Below, in pieces: positions 20,035 through 30,751 of a stretch of DNA of 64,000 bases. The position numbers and the translations under genes were made by a program. Every line of letters starts with the position of its first letter. The stretch's first letter is position 1. The DNA is from Marinicella algicola (GTDB lineage: Bacteria > Pseudomonadota > Gammaproteobacteria > Xanthomonadales > Marinicellaceae), in NCBI RefSeq assembly GCF_028401385.1, contig NZ_JAQOMR010000001.1:1738501-1802500 (forward strand). The letters run 5' to 3'. The notes under the pieces are model-generated. The model saw only the letters and a program-made list of their open reading frames with translations, ran no database searches and had not been told where the DNA came from.

Positions 20035-22046
20035 CTAGCCAATCACCGATTTCACGGTCTTCGCGACGCCGTCCGCCGTGATACCGAAGAGTTCGAACAG
20101 AACTGGCGGCGGCGCGGATTCGCCAAAGGTATCGATACCGACGCAACCGCCTTCAAGGCCGACATACTTGCGCCAGTAGTCTGTCCCGGCTGCTTCGACA
20201 GAGACGCGCGGCACACCTACCGGCAGAACGTCGCCCTTGTAGGCCTTATCCTGTTGATCGAACACAAAGGTGGAGGGCATGGACACCACCCGCACCTGAA
20301 TGCCATCTTTGGCAAGCGCGGTCTGGGCATCAAGCGCCTGGCGGGTTTCAGCACCCGTGGCGATGATGACGGCAGCAGGTTTGCCTTCTGCTTCCGAAAG
20401 CACGTAGCCGCCACGACGGATGGCCTCTGCCTGAGAAGCAGTGCGGGTAAGCGGTGGCAGCACCTGACGGCTGAGCGACATCAGCGTTGGCGTACCGGTG
20501 TGTTTGAGCGCAGTTTCCCAGGCAATGGCCGCTTCGACGGCATCGGCCGGACGCCAGACATCGAGGTTCGGCATCAGCCTGAGCGAACCCAGATGCTCGA
20601 TGGGTTGATGCGTCGGGCCATCCTCGCCAACTGCAATCGAGTCATGCGAAAGCGCATAGACCACGCCAAGTTTCATCAGTGCGGCCATGCGAATTGCGTT
20701 GCGCTGATAGTCGGAGAACACGACATAGCCACCGCCGAACGGCCGGAAACCGCCATGCAGGAAGAGACCGTTCATGATCGCGCCGAGACCAAATTCGCGC
20801 ACGCCGCAATAAATGTAATTGCCGCCGCTTTCCGCCGTTACCGGTTCGATATCGTCCCAGATGGACAGGCACGACCCCGCAAGGTCTGCGGAAAGTCCGA
20901 CCAGTTCGGGCAGTTCATTACCCAGCATCTGCAGCACATTCTGGCTGGCCTTGCGCATCGGGATCGTGTCCGTCAACGTTTCGGCCGAAGCGATGAATGC
21001 GGCCATTTCGGCGTCGAAATCGGCCGGTTGTTTACCAGACATGCGCCGCCTGAACTCAATCGCCTCAGCTGGATAAGCCTTCTCATAGGCAGCAAAGGCT
21101 TCATCCCAGGCGCTTTCAATGGCCTTGCCGGTGGCTTCGGCATTGAAGGTGTCATAGACATTGGCCGGCACTTCAAAGGGCGGCAGAGTCCAGCCCAGCG
21201 CTTCGCGCACACGGGCAATCTCTTCGTCACCCAGAACATTGCCATGGCAATGCGCGTCGCCGGCATAAGATGGCGACCCCTTGCCGATCGTGGTCTTGCA
21301 GCAAATCAGCGTCGGCTGCTTCGTGTTCTTTTTGGCTTCGGCGATGGCGGCGTCGACGGCATCGACATCATGGCCATCCACATTGCGGATAACCTGCCAG
21401 CCATAGGCTTCGAAGCGTTTTGGCGTATCATCGGTAAACCAGCCGCTGACATGGCCGTCGATGGAGATGCCGTTGTCATCGTAAAGCGCGATCAGCTTTC
21501 CTAGGCCAAGTGTGCCGGCCAGCGAGCAGACCTCGTGCGAAACGCCTTCCATCAGGCAGCCATCACCGAGAAAGGTGAAGGTGTGATGGTCAACGATGGT
21601 ATGGCCAGGCTTATTAAAGGACGCGGCCAGCATTTTTTCAGCAATGGCCATGCCGACAGCATTGGCAATCCCTGCCCCAGCGGACCGGTGGTGGTTTCGA
21701 CACCAGGTGTCACGTCATGTTCGGGGTGGCCGGGTGTCTTGGAGTGCAACTGTCGGAAGTTGCGGATATCCTCCATTGACAGGTCGTAGCCGGTCAGATG
21801 CAGCAGACTGTAAAGCAGCATGGAACCATGGCCGTTCGACAATACAAAGCGGTCGCGGTCGTACCAGCCCGGGTTTTTGGGGTTGTGTTTCAGGTGGCGG
21901 GTCCACAGCGCGACACCAATTTCGGCCATACCCATGGGCATGCCGGGATGGCCTGAGACAGCCTTCTGCACGGCATCCATCGACAGGACGCGGATGGTGT
22001 TGGCAAGCTCGGTGGACGAAGCGGTGGCGGGATTATTGTTCAACAT
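20035..22046 (-). CDS. tkt: Transketolase, one frame break
   Basis: Thiamine diphosphate enzyme of the pentose phosphate pathway, about 670 residues when corrected, normal for the family. Visible motifs: [33 protein letters not shown], the TPP site [12 protein letters not shown] ... [11 protein letters not shown], and [21 protein letters not shown] 22046 follows GAGG; a TTG at 22052 is possible. The break is at CCC 21670-21672; one more base restores [19 protein letters not shown]. It sits below ridA and an isomerase/oxidoreductase operon, so it may serve that sugar pathway rather than be the only housekeeping copy (inference). Confidence 0.92.
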
Positions 22047-22122
22047 TTTCAAACCTCGAAAGGCTGGGGCAAGACGCAGGGCGGGCGTTTCTTGACGCGC
22101 ACCTGAGAACTTTCCCGAATAA

Positions 22123-22467
22123 TTACTTGTGAGCGATCAGAGTAACTTCGATCAGCACGCCGGGGCCAAGATCACCGGGGCAGATGGTGGCGCGAGCGGG
22201 CAGGCTCTCGGCCGGAATCCATTCAGCCCAGACCGTGCTCATGTCCGCTTTCAGACCGAGATCGGAGAGATAGATCGTTGCGAAAAGCAATTTGGACTTG
22301 TCGGATCCCGCAGCCTCAAGATAGGTTTCGAGCTTGGCGATGGTCTGGCGGGTCTGCCCGGCAATATCGAGGCTTGTGTCGTCGCATGCGGTGCCACCGA
22401 CAAAGACCAATCCGTCTTTTTCGACGACACGGTGCAGAACAGGGGTTGGAAGATATCTGTTTGTCAC
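22123..22467 (-). CDS. RidA/YjgF/UK114-family protein
   Basis: A 114-residue member of the Rid family (enamine/imine deaminases and relatives). Visible are [41 protein letters not shown], and a C-terminal IEVTLIAHK. The key arginine of true RidA lies in LPARATI. Start GTG 22467 is preceded by AGGAAAG. It lies 76 bases before tkt and after a strong hairpin. It is probably not the canonical RidA but one of the Rid subgroups that travel with catabolic operons. Confidence 0.85.
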   Translation of the reverse strand: MTNRYLPTPVLHRVVEKDGLVFVGGTACDDTSLDIAGQTRQTIAKLETYLEAAGSDKSKLLFATIYLSDLGLKADMSTVWAEWIPAESLPARATICPGDLGPGVLIEVTLIAHK

Positions 22468-22488
22468 GGTGTTTTCTTTCCTTGTGAG

Positions 22489-22525
22489 GGCTTGCCGCAA
22501 TGCTTGTGGAAGGGCGCGGCAAGCC
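22489..22525. terminator. Strong 10-bp hairpin between oxidoreductase and ridA genes
   Basis: GGCTTGCCGC (22489-22498) pairs perfectly with GCGGCAAGCC (22516-22525) across a 17-base loop. It lies in the 135-base gap upstream of ridA on the minus strand. On the plus strand it is followed by a T-rich stretch. It may end or attenuate the upstream operon, leaving ridA-tkt partly independent. Confidence 0.5.
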
Positions 22526-22602
22526 CCGTTTTCGTTTTCCGGCTAAAGGGCTCGAACTTTCGAGCGTAAGTCCTTCTGCCGGCATGGTTTCTCCTCAGTC
22601 CG

Positions 22603-23621
22603 TCATTTCCGGCGTCTCCTGAGATCATCGTCGATAAGGGCGGTCATGCGTTCGAGCGACGCCATGGCTGACACTCCATCGGTGATATCGGGGGCGTTGT
22701 TTTCCTCGCCCCTGAATGCTTTCGCCGCATCGGCCATCAGGGCTGCATAGCCCTTGTGGTCCTCATTGGCTGCGGCGGTGAAATTCGGCGTCCAGTTCAG
22801 CGTATCGGCGCCATCGGCAAGCGTGGCCGCCGGGTCTTCCACCTTAAAAGCTGGATCGCGGAAATAGCGGACATTGATGACGTTCTCGATCTCGATGCGA
22901 CGATGGTCACCCATGATCGTGATGTCTTCGGTCGGCGTGCCGCGTGACTGGATCGTGCCCATGACAATGGTGCCGATCGCACCGTTTTCACAGTCGAAAT
23001 TGAGGTGCAGCAACAGACGTCCGGGAGCGGTCTCTATGGTGCGGACAGCCATCTCCCTGAAGGGAGCACCGGCAAACCAGGGGATCAGGTCCATGTAGTG
23101 GACGCAGTGGTGCAGATAGAAGCTGGAATAGTCGGCAACACCCGCGAAGTAGGCAGGGCCGGACATATACGAGCCGGTCAGACCGGATACCTGTCCGAAG
23201 CCGTCACCGCGCAGAATGTTGCCGGCAATCCGGTTACCGGTGGAGTAGCGTTTCATGAAACCGACAACGACCGGCTTTTTTGCCTTTTGGCAGCTGCGGC
23301 AATTTCAAGGGCACCGGCACAATCTCTCGCCGGTGGTTTCTCAAGAAACACCGGCAGGCCTTTTTCAAGAGCTGCCACGGCCGCAACACGATGCAGATCC
23401 GGGCCAACCGCCATGCAAACCGCATCAAGCCCCTTGTGGCCAATGATCTCGGAATAGTCGCTGTAGACGGCCTCGGCGCCATATTGCCAGGCGGCAGATG
23501 CTGCGGCATCGCGGTTCAGATCGCAGACAGCGGCAATGCGCATGTCGTTGCGGCCAAGCTGCGGCATCAGCATATGCGTTGCGTGGCGACCACAGCCGAT
23601 CCAGCCGATATTGAGGGTCAT
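22603..23621 (-). CDS. Gfo/Idh/MocA-family oxidoreductase, one frame break
   Basis: NAD(P)-dependent sugar or cyclitol dehydrogenase of about 339 residues. N-terminal Rossmann fold: MTLNIGWIGCGRHATHMLMP, AVCDLN, AVGPDLH, and the EKPPA motif with the catalytic lysine. C-terminal half: FMKRYSTGNRIAGN, HCVHYMDLIPWF with the conserved HxxxD-type site. The break is a T6 run (23276-23281, plus strand); one more base restores AAAKRQKKPVVVGFMKRYS. ATG 23621 overlaps the stop of the isomerase gene, so the two are coupled. It probably oxidises the sugar imported by the CUT1 transporter (inference). Confidence 0.87.
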
Positions 23622-24508
23622 GAGCGCCCTCCCGACTTTGCGATCAAGTCACGTATGAAAGCGATAGCGGCCGTCAGCTTTTCGCTCTCGTCTTGTTGCG
23701 GCGCCCGCCATTGGGCTATCGGCAGGCCGATACGCTCATCGTCGTCCCGGCGGAAGGGCTCCAGCGTGACCGGACCCTGATAGCCGACATCGGCCAGCGC
23801 CCGCATGGTTCCCGTCCAGTCGACATGGCCGGTTCCCGGATAGCCACGATTATTCTCGTTGGCCTGGAAATAGATGATGCGCTCACCCGCCATGCGGATG
23901 GCATCGGGAATGGAACGCTCCTCGATATTGGCATGGAACGTATCGAACAACAGGCCGAGGGCCGGATGATCCACGGCATCAATGACGGATATCGCCTGCG
24001 ATACCAGCGAAATTACATCGGTCTCGTAGCGGTTGAGCGGTTCCAGCGCGAGCCGGCAACCGGCAGATTGCGCTTCCGGCGCCAGAACGCCAAGCCCGTC
24101 GATCACACGCTCGCCACGGGCTTTCATCTCGTGTTCCGCAACCGGCGCCGGCGCACGGCCGGCAAAGACCATGGGCGCTCCGTAAAGCGGACCGCCAAGC
24201 GTTGATGCGCCGAGCGCGTGGGCTACCTCAAGGCAATATCTGAGATAGCCCATGCCCCCTTCGCGTATTCCCTTGTCGGCATCCGAAATCGAGCGCTGCA
24301 GATTGACGCGTGCGGCAAGCGCAACGCCAAGTCCGGCCTCATCCAGCGCTCCCTTAAGCGCCTTAAGGTCAAGACCATCTTCAGGCTCGGGCACAAGCAA
24401 TTCGACAAGGTCGAAGCCAAGTGTCCGCATATGCCGGAAGAGGTGCATGTGTTCCCGGCCAAAGGGCCGGGTAAACTGCATCGATATGATACCGATCGGG
24501 TTTGTCAC
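23618..24508 (-). CDS. Sugar phosphate isomerase/epimerase (AP endonuclease-2-like TIM barrel)
   Basis: Unbroken 296-residue xylose-isomerase-like TIM barrel. Metal ligands of the ketose 3-epimerase subgroup can be read: Glu in LALEPLNRYETD, Asp/His in LLFDTFHANIEE, His in GHVDWTGT and Glu in VTLEPFRR. It starts GTG 24508 (VTNPIGIISMQFTRPFGREH), with only a weak purine-rich site; the open frame further upstream overlaps the permease and is not used. The most likely activity is ketose 3-epimerisation or a similar isomerisation feeding the Gfo/Idh enzyme (inference). Confidence 0.85.
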   Translation of the reverse strand: MTNPIGIISMQFTRPFGREHMHLFRHMRTLGFDLVELLVPEPEDGLDLKALKGALDEAGLGVALAARVNLQRSISDADKGIREGGMGYLRYCLEVAHALGASTLGGPLYGAPMVFAGRAPAPVAEHEMKARGERVIDGLGVLAPEAQSAGCRLALEPLNRYETDVISLVSQAISVIDAVDHPALGLLFDTFHANIEERSIPDAIRMAGERIIYFQANENNRGYPGTGHVDWTGTMRALADVGYQGPVTLEPFRRDDDERIGLPIAQWRAPQQDESEKLTAAIAFIRDLIAKSGGRS

Positions 24509-24549
24509 GTTATACTTTCTTTCTCTGTCCTTGAGTTGGTTGAAGATGA

Positions 24550-25383
24550 TCAGCCCTTGACCGCGCCCTGGGTCATGCCGCTGATGAGGCGTTTTTGAAC
24601 GATCAGGAACAGAATTGTCGCCGGTAGTGCGCCGACAATACCGCCTGCCGTCAACAGGCCCCACTGCACCTCGTACTCGCCAATCAACGTCTGGATGGCG
24701 ACAGTGATGGTACGCACATTCTGCCCGCCGAGTGTCAGCGCGTAGAGATATTCGTTCCACGAGGTGATGAAGATATAAATGCCGGTCGCAACAATGCCGG
24801 GTGTGCACAACGGCAGGACCACACGCCGCAGAGCGCCGAGCCTTGTGCAGCCATCCGTCATCGCCGCTTCGTCGAGCGATTTCGGGATACCGTTGATATA
24901 GCTCGTCATCATCCATGTGGAGAACGGAATGGCGACCGTCGAGTTCGCGATAATCAGCGCCAGATGCGTATCCAGAAGACCCAGCACACGCATCAGGACG
25001 AAGAGCGGCAGGATCAGAAGAACGATCGGGAACATGTTGATGATCAGGAACTGGATCAGCAGATAGCGCTTGCCGCGGAAGGAAAACCGCGAGAACGCAT
25101 AGGCTGCCGTCACGCTGAGCGTAAGGCCGACAATCACAGTACCAACGGCGACGATCAGCGATGCGATCATATTGTTCAGGAAGCCGACGGTCTTGAACAA
25201 CCGGATATAGTTTTCAAACGTTGCCCCGATCAGGCTCGGCCCGAAGGTGAAAAGCCTGTCTTCGGCCGTCAGCGAGGTCAGCAGCATCCACAGATACGGG
25301 CCCAGCGTGAACAGCAGGATCAACACCATCGGCAATTCGACGAACAGGATACGTCTGGTTCTGGATTTCTTTCCGGCGATCAT
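24550..25383 (-). CDS. Carbohydrate ABC importer permease, MalG/CUT1 type
   Basis: Unbroken 277-residue inner-membrane permease with six helices and the MalG EAA loop (KSLDEAAMTDGCTRLGALRR), ending in ...RLISGMTQGAVKG, the family C-terminus. ATG 25383 overlaps the stop of the MalF-type gene (ATGA). Confidence 0.9.
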   Translation of the reverse strand: MIAGKKSRTRRILFVELPMVLILLFTLGPYLWMLLTSLTAEDRLFTFGPSLIGATFENYIRLFKTVGFLNNMIASLIVAVGTVIVGLTLSVTAAYAFSRFSFRGKRYLLIQFLIINMFPIVLLILPLFVLMRVLGLLDTHLALIIANSTVAIPFSTWMMTSYINGIPKSLDEAAMTDGCTRLGALRRVVLPLCTPGIVATGIYIFITSWNEYLYALTLGGQNVRTITVAIQTLIGEYEVQWGLLTAGGIVGALPATILFLIVQKRLISGMTQGAVKG

Positions 25384-26290
25384 TTGTCGTCCCTCCCAAC
25401 CTTGCGCAGATAGACAATGACAACACCCAGAAGCATGATCGTGAAGAGCACGGCGAGTGCGGAACCGTAGCCGAAATCGAGATTGGTCCGAGCCTTGATG
25501 AAGGCGTACAGCGGCAGCGTGTAGGTGGAGTATCCGGGCCCGCCGCCAGTCATGACGTAGATGACGTCAATCGAATTGGCGACCCAGATGGTTCTCAACA
25601 ACACCGCCGTGACCAACACGCCCGAAATACCGGGCAAAGTAATGTGCCAGAACTGACGGAACTTGCTGGCACCATCGATGGACGCGGCCTCATAATAGCT
25701 CTGAGGGATCGACTGAAGCGCCGCAAGGATCATCACCGCGAAGAACGGGAAGCCCTGCCATGTCAGCGTCAGGATAATTGCATAAAGCGCTGTATCCGGA
25801 TCAGCCAGCCACGGGATCGATTGCTTGATGACATCGATCCTGAGCAGGAAGTCGTTCAGGACACCGTAATTGCTGTCGTAGATCCAGACCCACATCAGGC
25901 CGATGACAACGCTCGGCAGCGCCCACGGGATGATGACGAGCGCGCGCGCAAGGGACGCCAGGGAAATTCCTGGTTCAACAGCATGGCGGTCGCCAATCCC
26001 AGAAGCATTTGAGCCGGAATGGTAATACCGATCCAGATCACCGTATGTTTGAGGGAAATCCAGAAAACTTCATCCTGAAAAGCGGTGATGAAATTCTTCA
26101 GTCCGACAAAGGTGATCGCATGTGGTTTCCACAGCACGTAATCGTGCAGGCTCATCCAGGCTGCCTGGATCATCGGGAAGAAAACGATCGCCAGCGTCAC
26201 CAGAACGGCCGGTGACAACAAGGCATAGGGCAAGACACGCTTGGCTAGCGCCACGCGCCCCGCCGAAGGTTCGGGGGCAGTCATGGTCAT
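25380..26290 (-). CDS. Carbohydrate ABC importer permease, MalF/CUT1 type, one frame break
   Basis: About 303 residues corrected. The N-part (LPYALLSPAVLVTLAIVFFP, FVGLKNFITAF) is split from the C-part (TWQGFPFFAVMILAALQSIP, EAA loop YYEAASIDGASKFRQF). The break is in the GC-repeat near 25949; one missing G restores PWRPLARALVIIPWALPSVV. Partner of the MalG-type permease. Confidence 0.87.
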
Positions 26291-26386
26291 GTTAGGTTGT
26301 CGCCGTTTGATCCGGCGTCCTTATCGCTCCAACACCTAGGGGCCGGCAAAAGGGACAGTCGCGAAGGTGATACGGATGGGAAGAGC

Positions 26387-26407
26387 CCGGCCCGTTTTCA
26401 GGGCCGG
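26387..26407. promoter_or_regulatory. Intercistronic hairpin between binding protein and MalF-type permease
   Basis: CCGGCCC and GGGCCGG form a 7-bp stem with loop GTTTTCA, 17 bases after the binding-protein stop on the minus strand. Its position matches the hairpins at 2075 and 43009. Confidence 0.55.
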
Positions 26408-26424
26408 ACGGTTTCACACGTCTC

Positions 26425-27648
26425 TCACGGATTGAAGAGATCCTCGATATTCTGGTTCATCTTCTCGGCTGTGATTTCACCGGTCAACGCACGCTGCATG
26501 TTGACGGGCCAGACCGTGTTGACGAAATCCGAAGTCTCCGGCGTATTCGGCAGCGTCACCGCAAAGGGAAGCGAAGCGATGGTGGCATCGACGAAGCGCT
26601 TGGGATGTAGTGTCCAATTGACCGAGTCGGACTTGGTAACCGGAAGCTGGCCGGTTGCCTCGTTGAACTCCTTGTTGTTGCCGGTCGTCGACAGGAAGGA
26701 AATCCACTTCCACGCGGCATCCTTGTTTTCGGCGCTGGAGAAGATGGCGGTCGATTCATCGCCAAACGTCGTCCAGTGACCACCGCCGCACTCCGGAACG
26801 GTCGTTGCTGAAATTTTGTCACCCAGTGCTGCCGCCATATCATTGGCGGAGCCGATATGGTGGATGGTCATCGCCGTCTTACCGGCTTTCAGCGCACCGG
26901 TGACTTCCTTGAAGCCGTCATTCGGGGCTGACGGTGGGAAAACGTGATCTTTCTCGAAGAGGTCGACAACCCACTGCGTACCTTCGATAGCCGTCGCATT
27001 GGTCAGGCCACCCTTTTCATCGAGACTGACGCCGTCGCGCGAAAGCACGAGAGAACCCCAATGCTCCTGGCCGCCCTTGGCACCGCGGAATCCAAATCCG
27101 TAAATATCGGGATTACCGTCACCGTTGCTGTCCTGAGTCAGAGCTTTTGCGGCTTCGCGGAATTCCGCGCAGGTCTTTGGCGGCTCCATCCCCAGGGCCG
27201 CCAGCATGTCCGCGCGATAATAGAGATAGAGAACCACATACTGGATCGGCAGGTAGTACTGATTGCCGTCCGGCCCCTTGGTCAGATCCAGAAGATTGTC
27301 CTGAAGGTCGCTCTCTCCATCCCAACCGGCAAGATAGTCATCAATCGGCACAAGCGCGCCCATTTCGACAAGGCGTGGCTGCGCATAGAGCTTGACCATG
27401 GCAGCATCAGGCGCGTTGCCCGCAATGATCGAAGTGTACAGGTTGTCGTAGTAACTGTTCCAGGGAACGTTTTCGGCCTCGATCGTGATGCCGGGGTTTT
27501 GCTCCTCGAATTTGGCAACCAGATCGGACATCGGGTTATCCGCATTGTCGAAATGGTACCAGAAACGCACGGTATCATCGGCATTCGCCGCTGCACTATA
27601 CGCGATGACGGACGCTGACAGCGCCGCAATTGTGAGTAGTTTCCTCAT
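26425..27648 (-). CDS. Carbohydrate ABC importer substrate-binding protein, SBP_bac_1 (MalE type)
   Basis: Unbroken 407-residue periplasmic sugar receptor. Sec signal MRKLLTIAALSASVIAYSAA, cleaved near ANA-DD. Mature protein: VRFWYHFDNADNPMSDLVAK, GITIEAENVPWNSYYDN, GNAPDAAMVKLY. Residues 173-181 (DSNGDGNPD) form a calcium-loop-like DxNxDGxxD turn seen in many family-1 sugar receptors. ATG 27648 overlaps the corrected stop of the esterase gene. The sugar is unknown. Confidence 0.92.
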   Translation of the reverse strand: MRKLLTIAALSASVIAYSAAANADDTVRFWYHFDNADNPMSDLVAKFEEQNPGITIEAENVPWNSYYDNLYTSIIAGNAPDAAMVKLYAQPRLVEMGALVPIDDYLAGWDGESDLQDNLLDLTKGPDGNQYYLPIQYVVLYLYYRADMLAALGMEPPKTCAEFREAAKALTQDSNGDGNPDIYGFGFRGAKGGQEHWGSLVLSRDGVSLDEKGGLTNATAIEGTQWVVDLFEKDHVFPPSAPNDGFKEVTGALKAGKTAMTIHHIGSANDMAAALGDKISATTVPECGGGHWTTFGDESTAIFSSAENKDAAWKWISFLSTTGNNKEFNEATGQLPVTKSDSVNWTLHPKRFVDATIASLPFAVTLPNTPETSDFVNTVWPVNMQRALTGEITAEKMNQNIEDLFNP

Positions 27649-28701
27649 TTTGCTCCTCCGCTTATCGCCGCTTTACGCGGTTCAAGTGGCTTTCTATTTG
27701 CCCGCAAATTCCAAAAGGCGTTGGCCGCCTCCTGGCCGCCGTCCGGGCTTCGGCGAGAACGGAGTTCATCTGCATGAATCCATGCACAACACCGGGAAAC
27801 AGTCTGTATCTGTCATGACGACCGAGCACAGAAAGCCGGTGGACGAAATTGGCAGTGTCTGAGCGCAAGGGATCGATCGCCGCCGCGTTCAGATAGAGCG
27901 GCGGCAGCTTCAAAAGCGCTGCGTCTTCAGCCTTGAGCGGCGAGACAAACGGGCTTTCACGATCTGACTTGTCAGGGGTATAGAGATCCCAGTAACGCAT
28001 CATCTTGGCGCGCGTCAGGCCGGGACCATCAGCACAGTCGACATAAGAACGCGACTGAAAATTATCGTCATAGACGCCGTAGAACAGAAGGCCTGCATCC
28101 GGCAGAGTTGCACCGGCTTCAATCAAACGCAGCATGAGCGCAAGCGCGAGATTGGCGCCGGCGCTGTCTCCGGCAATGGCGCGCGGCCCTTCAAGCTCTC
28201 TGAGCGGCCCTTCGCCGACTAGCACCGCGTTCCAGACGGCGGCACAGTCATCCAGGCCCGCAGGATAAGGATGTTCAGGCGCCAGCCGGTAGTCGAAGGT
28301 GAGAATGTGGGCGTTTGCAGCAACCGCCAGCACACGTGCGGCATGCTCGTGAGTGCCCCTGCTGCAGAATGCCCAGCCCCCGCCATGAACGAAGACGATC
28401 AGACCGTGCGCATCCTTCGACGGGGTTATCAGGCGACAGGCAATGGCATTCCCTGCCGCCCCGTCAACCTCGAAATTGACCGCAGAAACAAGCGGCGGCA
28501 TATTCTGGTTCCAGCGGGCATTAACGGCCTCAGCCTGGGCCCTTCCTCGCCGGGCGCCATCTGTGTCGGATCACCGAGTTCGCCATCCTCCTCCTGCAGG
28601 CGCATCAGAATGGCCTCCATCTCCGGCAATAAAACCCGATCCCGAGCCCCCGCCTCGAAGCGGTTCGTGCCGATGGCGTCCTCAGTATGTCCTCCCGTCA
28701 T
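27645..28701 (-). CDS. Alpha/beta hydrolase, HSL-type esterase (abhydrolase_3), two frame breaks
   Basis: About 352 residues after correction. Oxyanion motif HGGGWAFCSR, nucleophile elbow GDSAGANLALAL, acid in AAIDPLRSD and histidine in VVHGFMQMN form the hormone-sensitive-lipase-type catalytic site. The first 50 residues (MTGGHTEDAIGTNRFEAGAR) lie in another frame: a missing base at GGGCCC 28537-28542 restores EEGAQAEAVNARWNQNMPPL. A second at GG 27734-27735 restores RTAAQEAANAFWNL and moves the stop to 27645, exactly overlapping the next ATG. This neat coupling argues that the breaks are artefacts. It may deacylate an imported sugar ester (inference). Confidence 0.86.
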
Positions 28702-28705
28702 CGCC

Positions 28706-29431
28706 TCATCTCCCCTGTGGTCCGTCTTCCGGCAGAATACTTGGGCCGAACTCGACGATGGTAGTGATATGATGAGAGAGCGTCGCGACTGCGGTGCTGG
28801 TATCGCCGCTGCTCAGCGCTTCAATGATACCCTCATGCCGTTCAGCAGTCTCGACAAGGTCGCGCTGATCCTTTGAGTTCAGGATTTTGAAACGATGGTT
28901 GTGGATAAGGCAGCGCCTCAGAATCGGCTGAACGGACGGCAGGTTGGCTGCTTCGTAAAGCTTCAGATGAAATTCGCGATCAAGCTGGGAGAGCCGATAG
29001 GCGTCACCGGCACGCGCCGCGCGCATCATCGCGCCGATGACTTCAAGCAAACCGTTGCGCAGCAGCGAACCGTAGCGCTGCATGATGCGCGGCACGCCGC
29101 GGCATTCGATCTCGCGCCGGATCAGAATGAGTTCGCGTGCATCATCGGCCCGTGAATCGGCAACCATGGTGCCACGATGCGGCAGGCGGTCGACCAGACC
29201 ATCATGATCAAGTGCGATCAATGCTTCGCGTGCAGTACTCTGGCTGCAGCCGAAACGCTCGGCAATATCCAGCTCAAGAATAGCCGACATCGGCGGAATA
29301 TCGCCGAGCATGATGTCACGCTGCAGATCCTCATAAACAGTGAGACTGCGGCGACCGGCCCGCCGGGCGGTAGCTGAAGAAGATCCCGACGCAGAAGACC
29401 CCTGCGGTTTTCCGAAATTTTCGATCGCCAT
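28706..29431 (-). CDS. GntR-family transcriptional regulator (FadR/FCD subfamily)
   Basis: Unbroken, 241 residues. N-terminal winged HTH (ELDIAERFGCSQSTAREALI, GLVDRLPHRGTMVADSRAD) and an all-helical FCD effector domain (QLDREFHLKLYEAANLPSVQ; HNHRFKILNS) with metal/ligand histidines. First gene of the minus-strand esterase-transporter operon and divergent from the transporter ATPase gene. A perfect 20-bp palindrome lies 20 bases upstream, so it probably represses both directions. Confidence 0.9.
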   Translation of the reverse strand: MAIENFGKPQGSSASGSSSATARRAGRRSLTVYEDLQRDIMLGDIPPMSAILELDIAERFGCSQSTAREALIALDHDGLVDRLPHRGTMVADSRADDARELILIRREIECRGVPRIMQRYGSLLRNGLLEVIGAMMRAARAGDAYRLSQLDREFHLKLYEAANLPSVQPILRRCLIHNHRFKILNSKDQRDLVETAERHEGIIEALSSGDTSTAVATLSHHITTIVEFGPSILPEDGPQGR

Positions 29432-29451
29432 AATTCAATCCATTGCTTGCA

Positions 29452-29471
29452 TATCGATAACGTTATCGATA
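29452..29471. promoter_or_regulatory. 20-bp perfect palindrome, candidate operator between gntR and ATPase genes
   Basis: TATCGATAACGTTATCGATA reads the same on both strands. It sits in the 196-base divergent promoter region, 21 bases upstream of the GntR start. The symmetrical form and AACGTT centre fit a dimeric repressor. The nearest candidate is the adjacent GntR protein, though the centre also resembles LacI-type operators. Confidence 0.65.
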
Positions 29472-29627
29472 ATATAGCGATACCAACGGAGCTTGGCAAG
29501 ACGAATTTTTCGTCGGGTCCGCCACCAGCCACCGCAAGCCTGATGACCGGTAGCGACCGCAAAACTGTATGAAATTATGGGAAATTCCGGGTAAACAGCA
29601 TAAGGCCCGGTCATCCGGGAGGTACTG

Positions 29628-30733
29628 ATGGCAAGCATTAAACTCGAGAAAATCGTCAAGGACTACGGTGCATTTCGCGCCATAAAAGGTATAGACCTAT
29701 TTATTGAAGATGGGTCTTTTGTCACCTTTGTCGGCCCATCCGGCTGTGGCAAGTCAACGCTTTTGCGCATGGTTGCGGGCCTGGAGGAAATCTCCGGCGG
29801 CACACTGAGAATCGACAGCAAGGTCGTCAATGACCTTGAACCCCGCGAGCGCGACATTGCCATGGTGTTTCAGGACTATGCGCTCTACCCGCATATGTCG
29901 ATTGCCGAGAATATCGGATTCGGTCTGAAAATGCGGGGCATTCCCAAAGCGGATATCGAAAGGCAGGTGAACGAAGCCGCAAGCATTCTGCAGATCACTC
30001 AGTTGCTCGGGCGCAAGCCCGGCCAGCTTTCGGGTGGCCAGCGCCAGCGCGTCGCCATGGGCCGCGCCATCGTGCGACGACCACAGGTTTATCTTTTGAC
30101 GAACCGCTTTCCAATCTCGATGCCAAACTGCGCGTCGACATGCGCACCCAGATCAAGCGACTTCACACATTGCTGAAGACAACAACGATCTACGTGACCC
30201 ACGACCAGGTGGAGGCCATGACACTTGCCGATCACATCGTTATCCTCAAGGATGGCGTAATCATGCAGCAAGGCAAGCCGGTCACTGTCTACGAACGGCC
30301 CATCAGCCGTTTTGTCGGCGAATTCATCGGATCGCCGAAAATGAATATCTTTGACTCCCGGCTTACCACGGAAAACGGCGTTTCTGAGCTGCATTTCGGT
30401 GACTTTGCCCTTCCCGTCGCCGGGTCAGTCCACGAAAATGGCAAAGCAATCGAGATCGGTATCCGGCCGGAACATCTGATACCCTGCGCTCGGGACGAGG
30501 CCTTGTTTTCGGCCCGTATCGATGTGCTGGAGCCGCTTGGATCGGATACCCATGCGATCTGCCTGCTCGACAAGACGGAGATCACCGCGCGGCTGGCGCC
30601 GGATTTGTCTCTCCAACCGGGTCAGGTTCTGCACTTCACGGCAGATGCGGACAAGATTCACTTCTTCGACGCCAAAACCGGAGATCGCCTTGAAATGACG
30701 GCGATGCCGCGGGTGGCCCAAACGGCGTCCTGA
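29628..30733 (+). CDS. Carbohydrate ABC importer ATPase, MalK/UgpC type, one frame break
   Basis: About 368 residues. It has Walker [11 protein letters not shown]-loop [31 protein letters not shown], then after correction Walker [16 protein letters not shown], the switch histidine in [10 protein letters not shown], and a C-terminal TOBE domain (IGIRPEHL...). The break is at TTTT 30094-30097, inside Walker B; one more T restores the motif. ATG 29628 follows GGGAGG. It is divergent from the CUT1 receptor/permease operon it must energise. Confidence 0.88.
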
Positions 30734-30751
30734 AAGCTTCAGGGTAAAACA

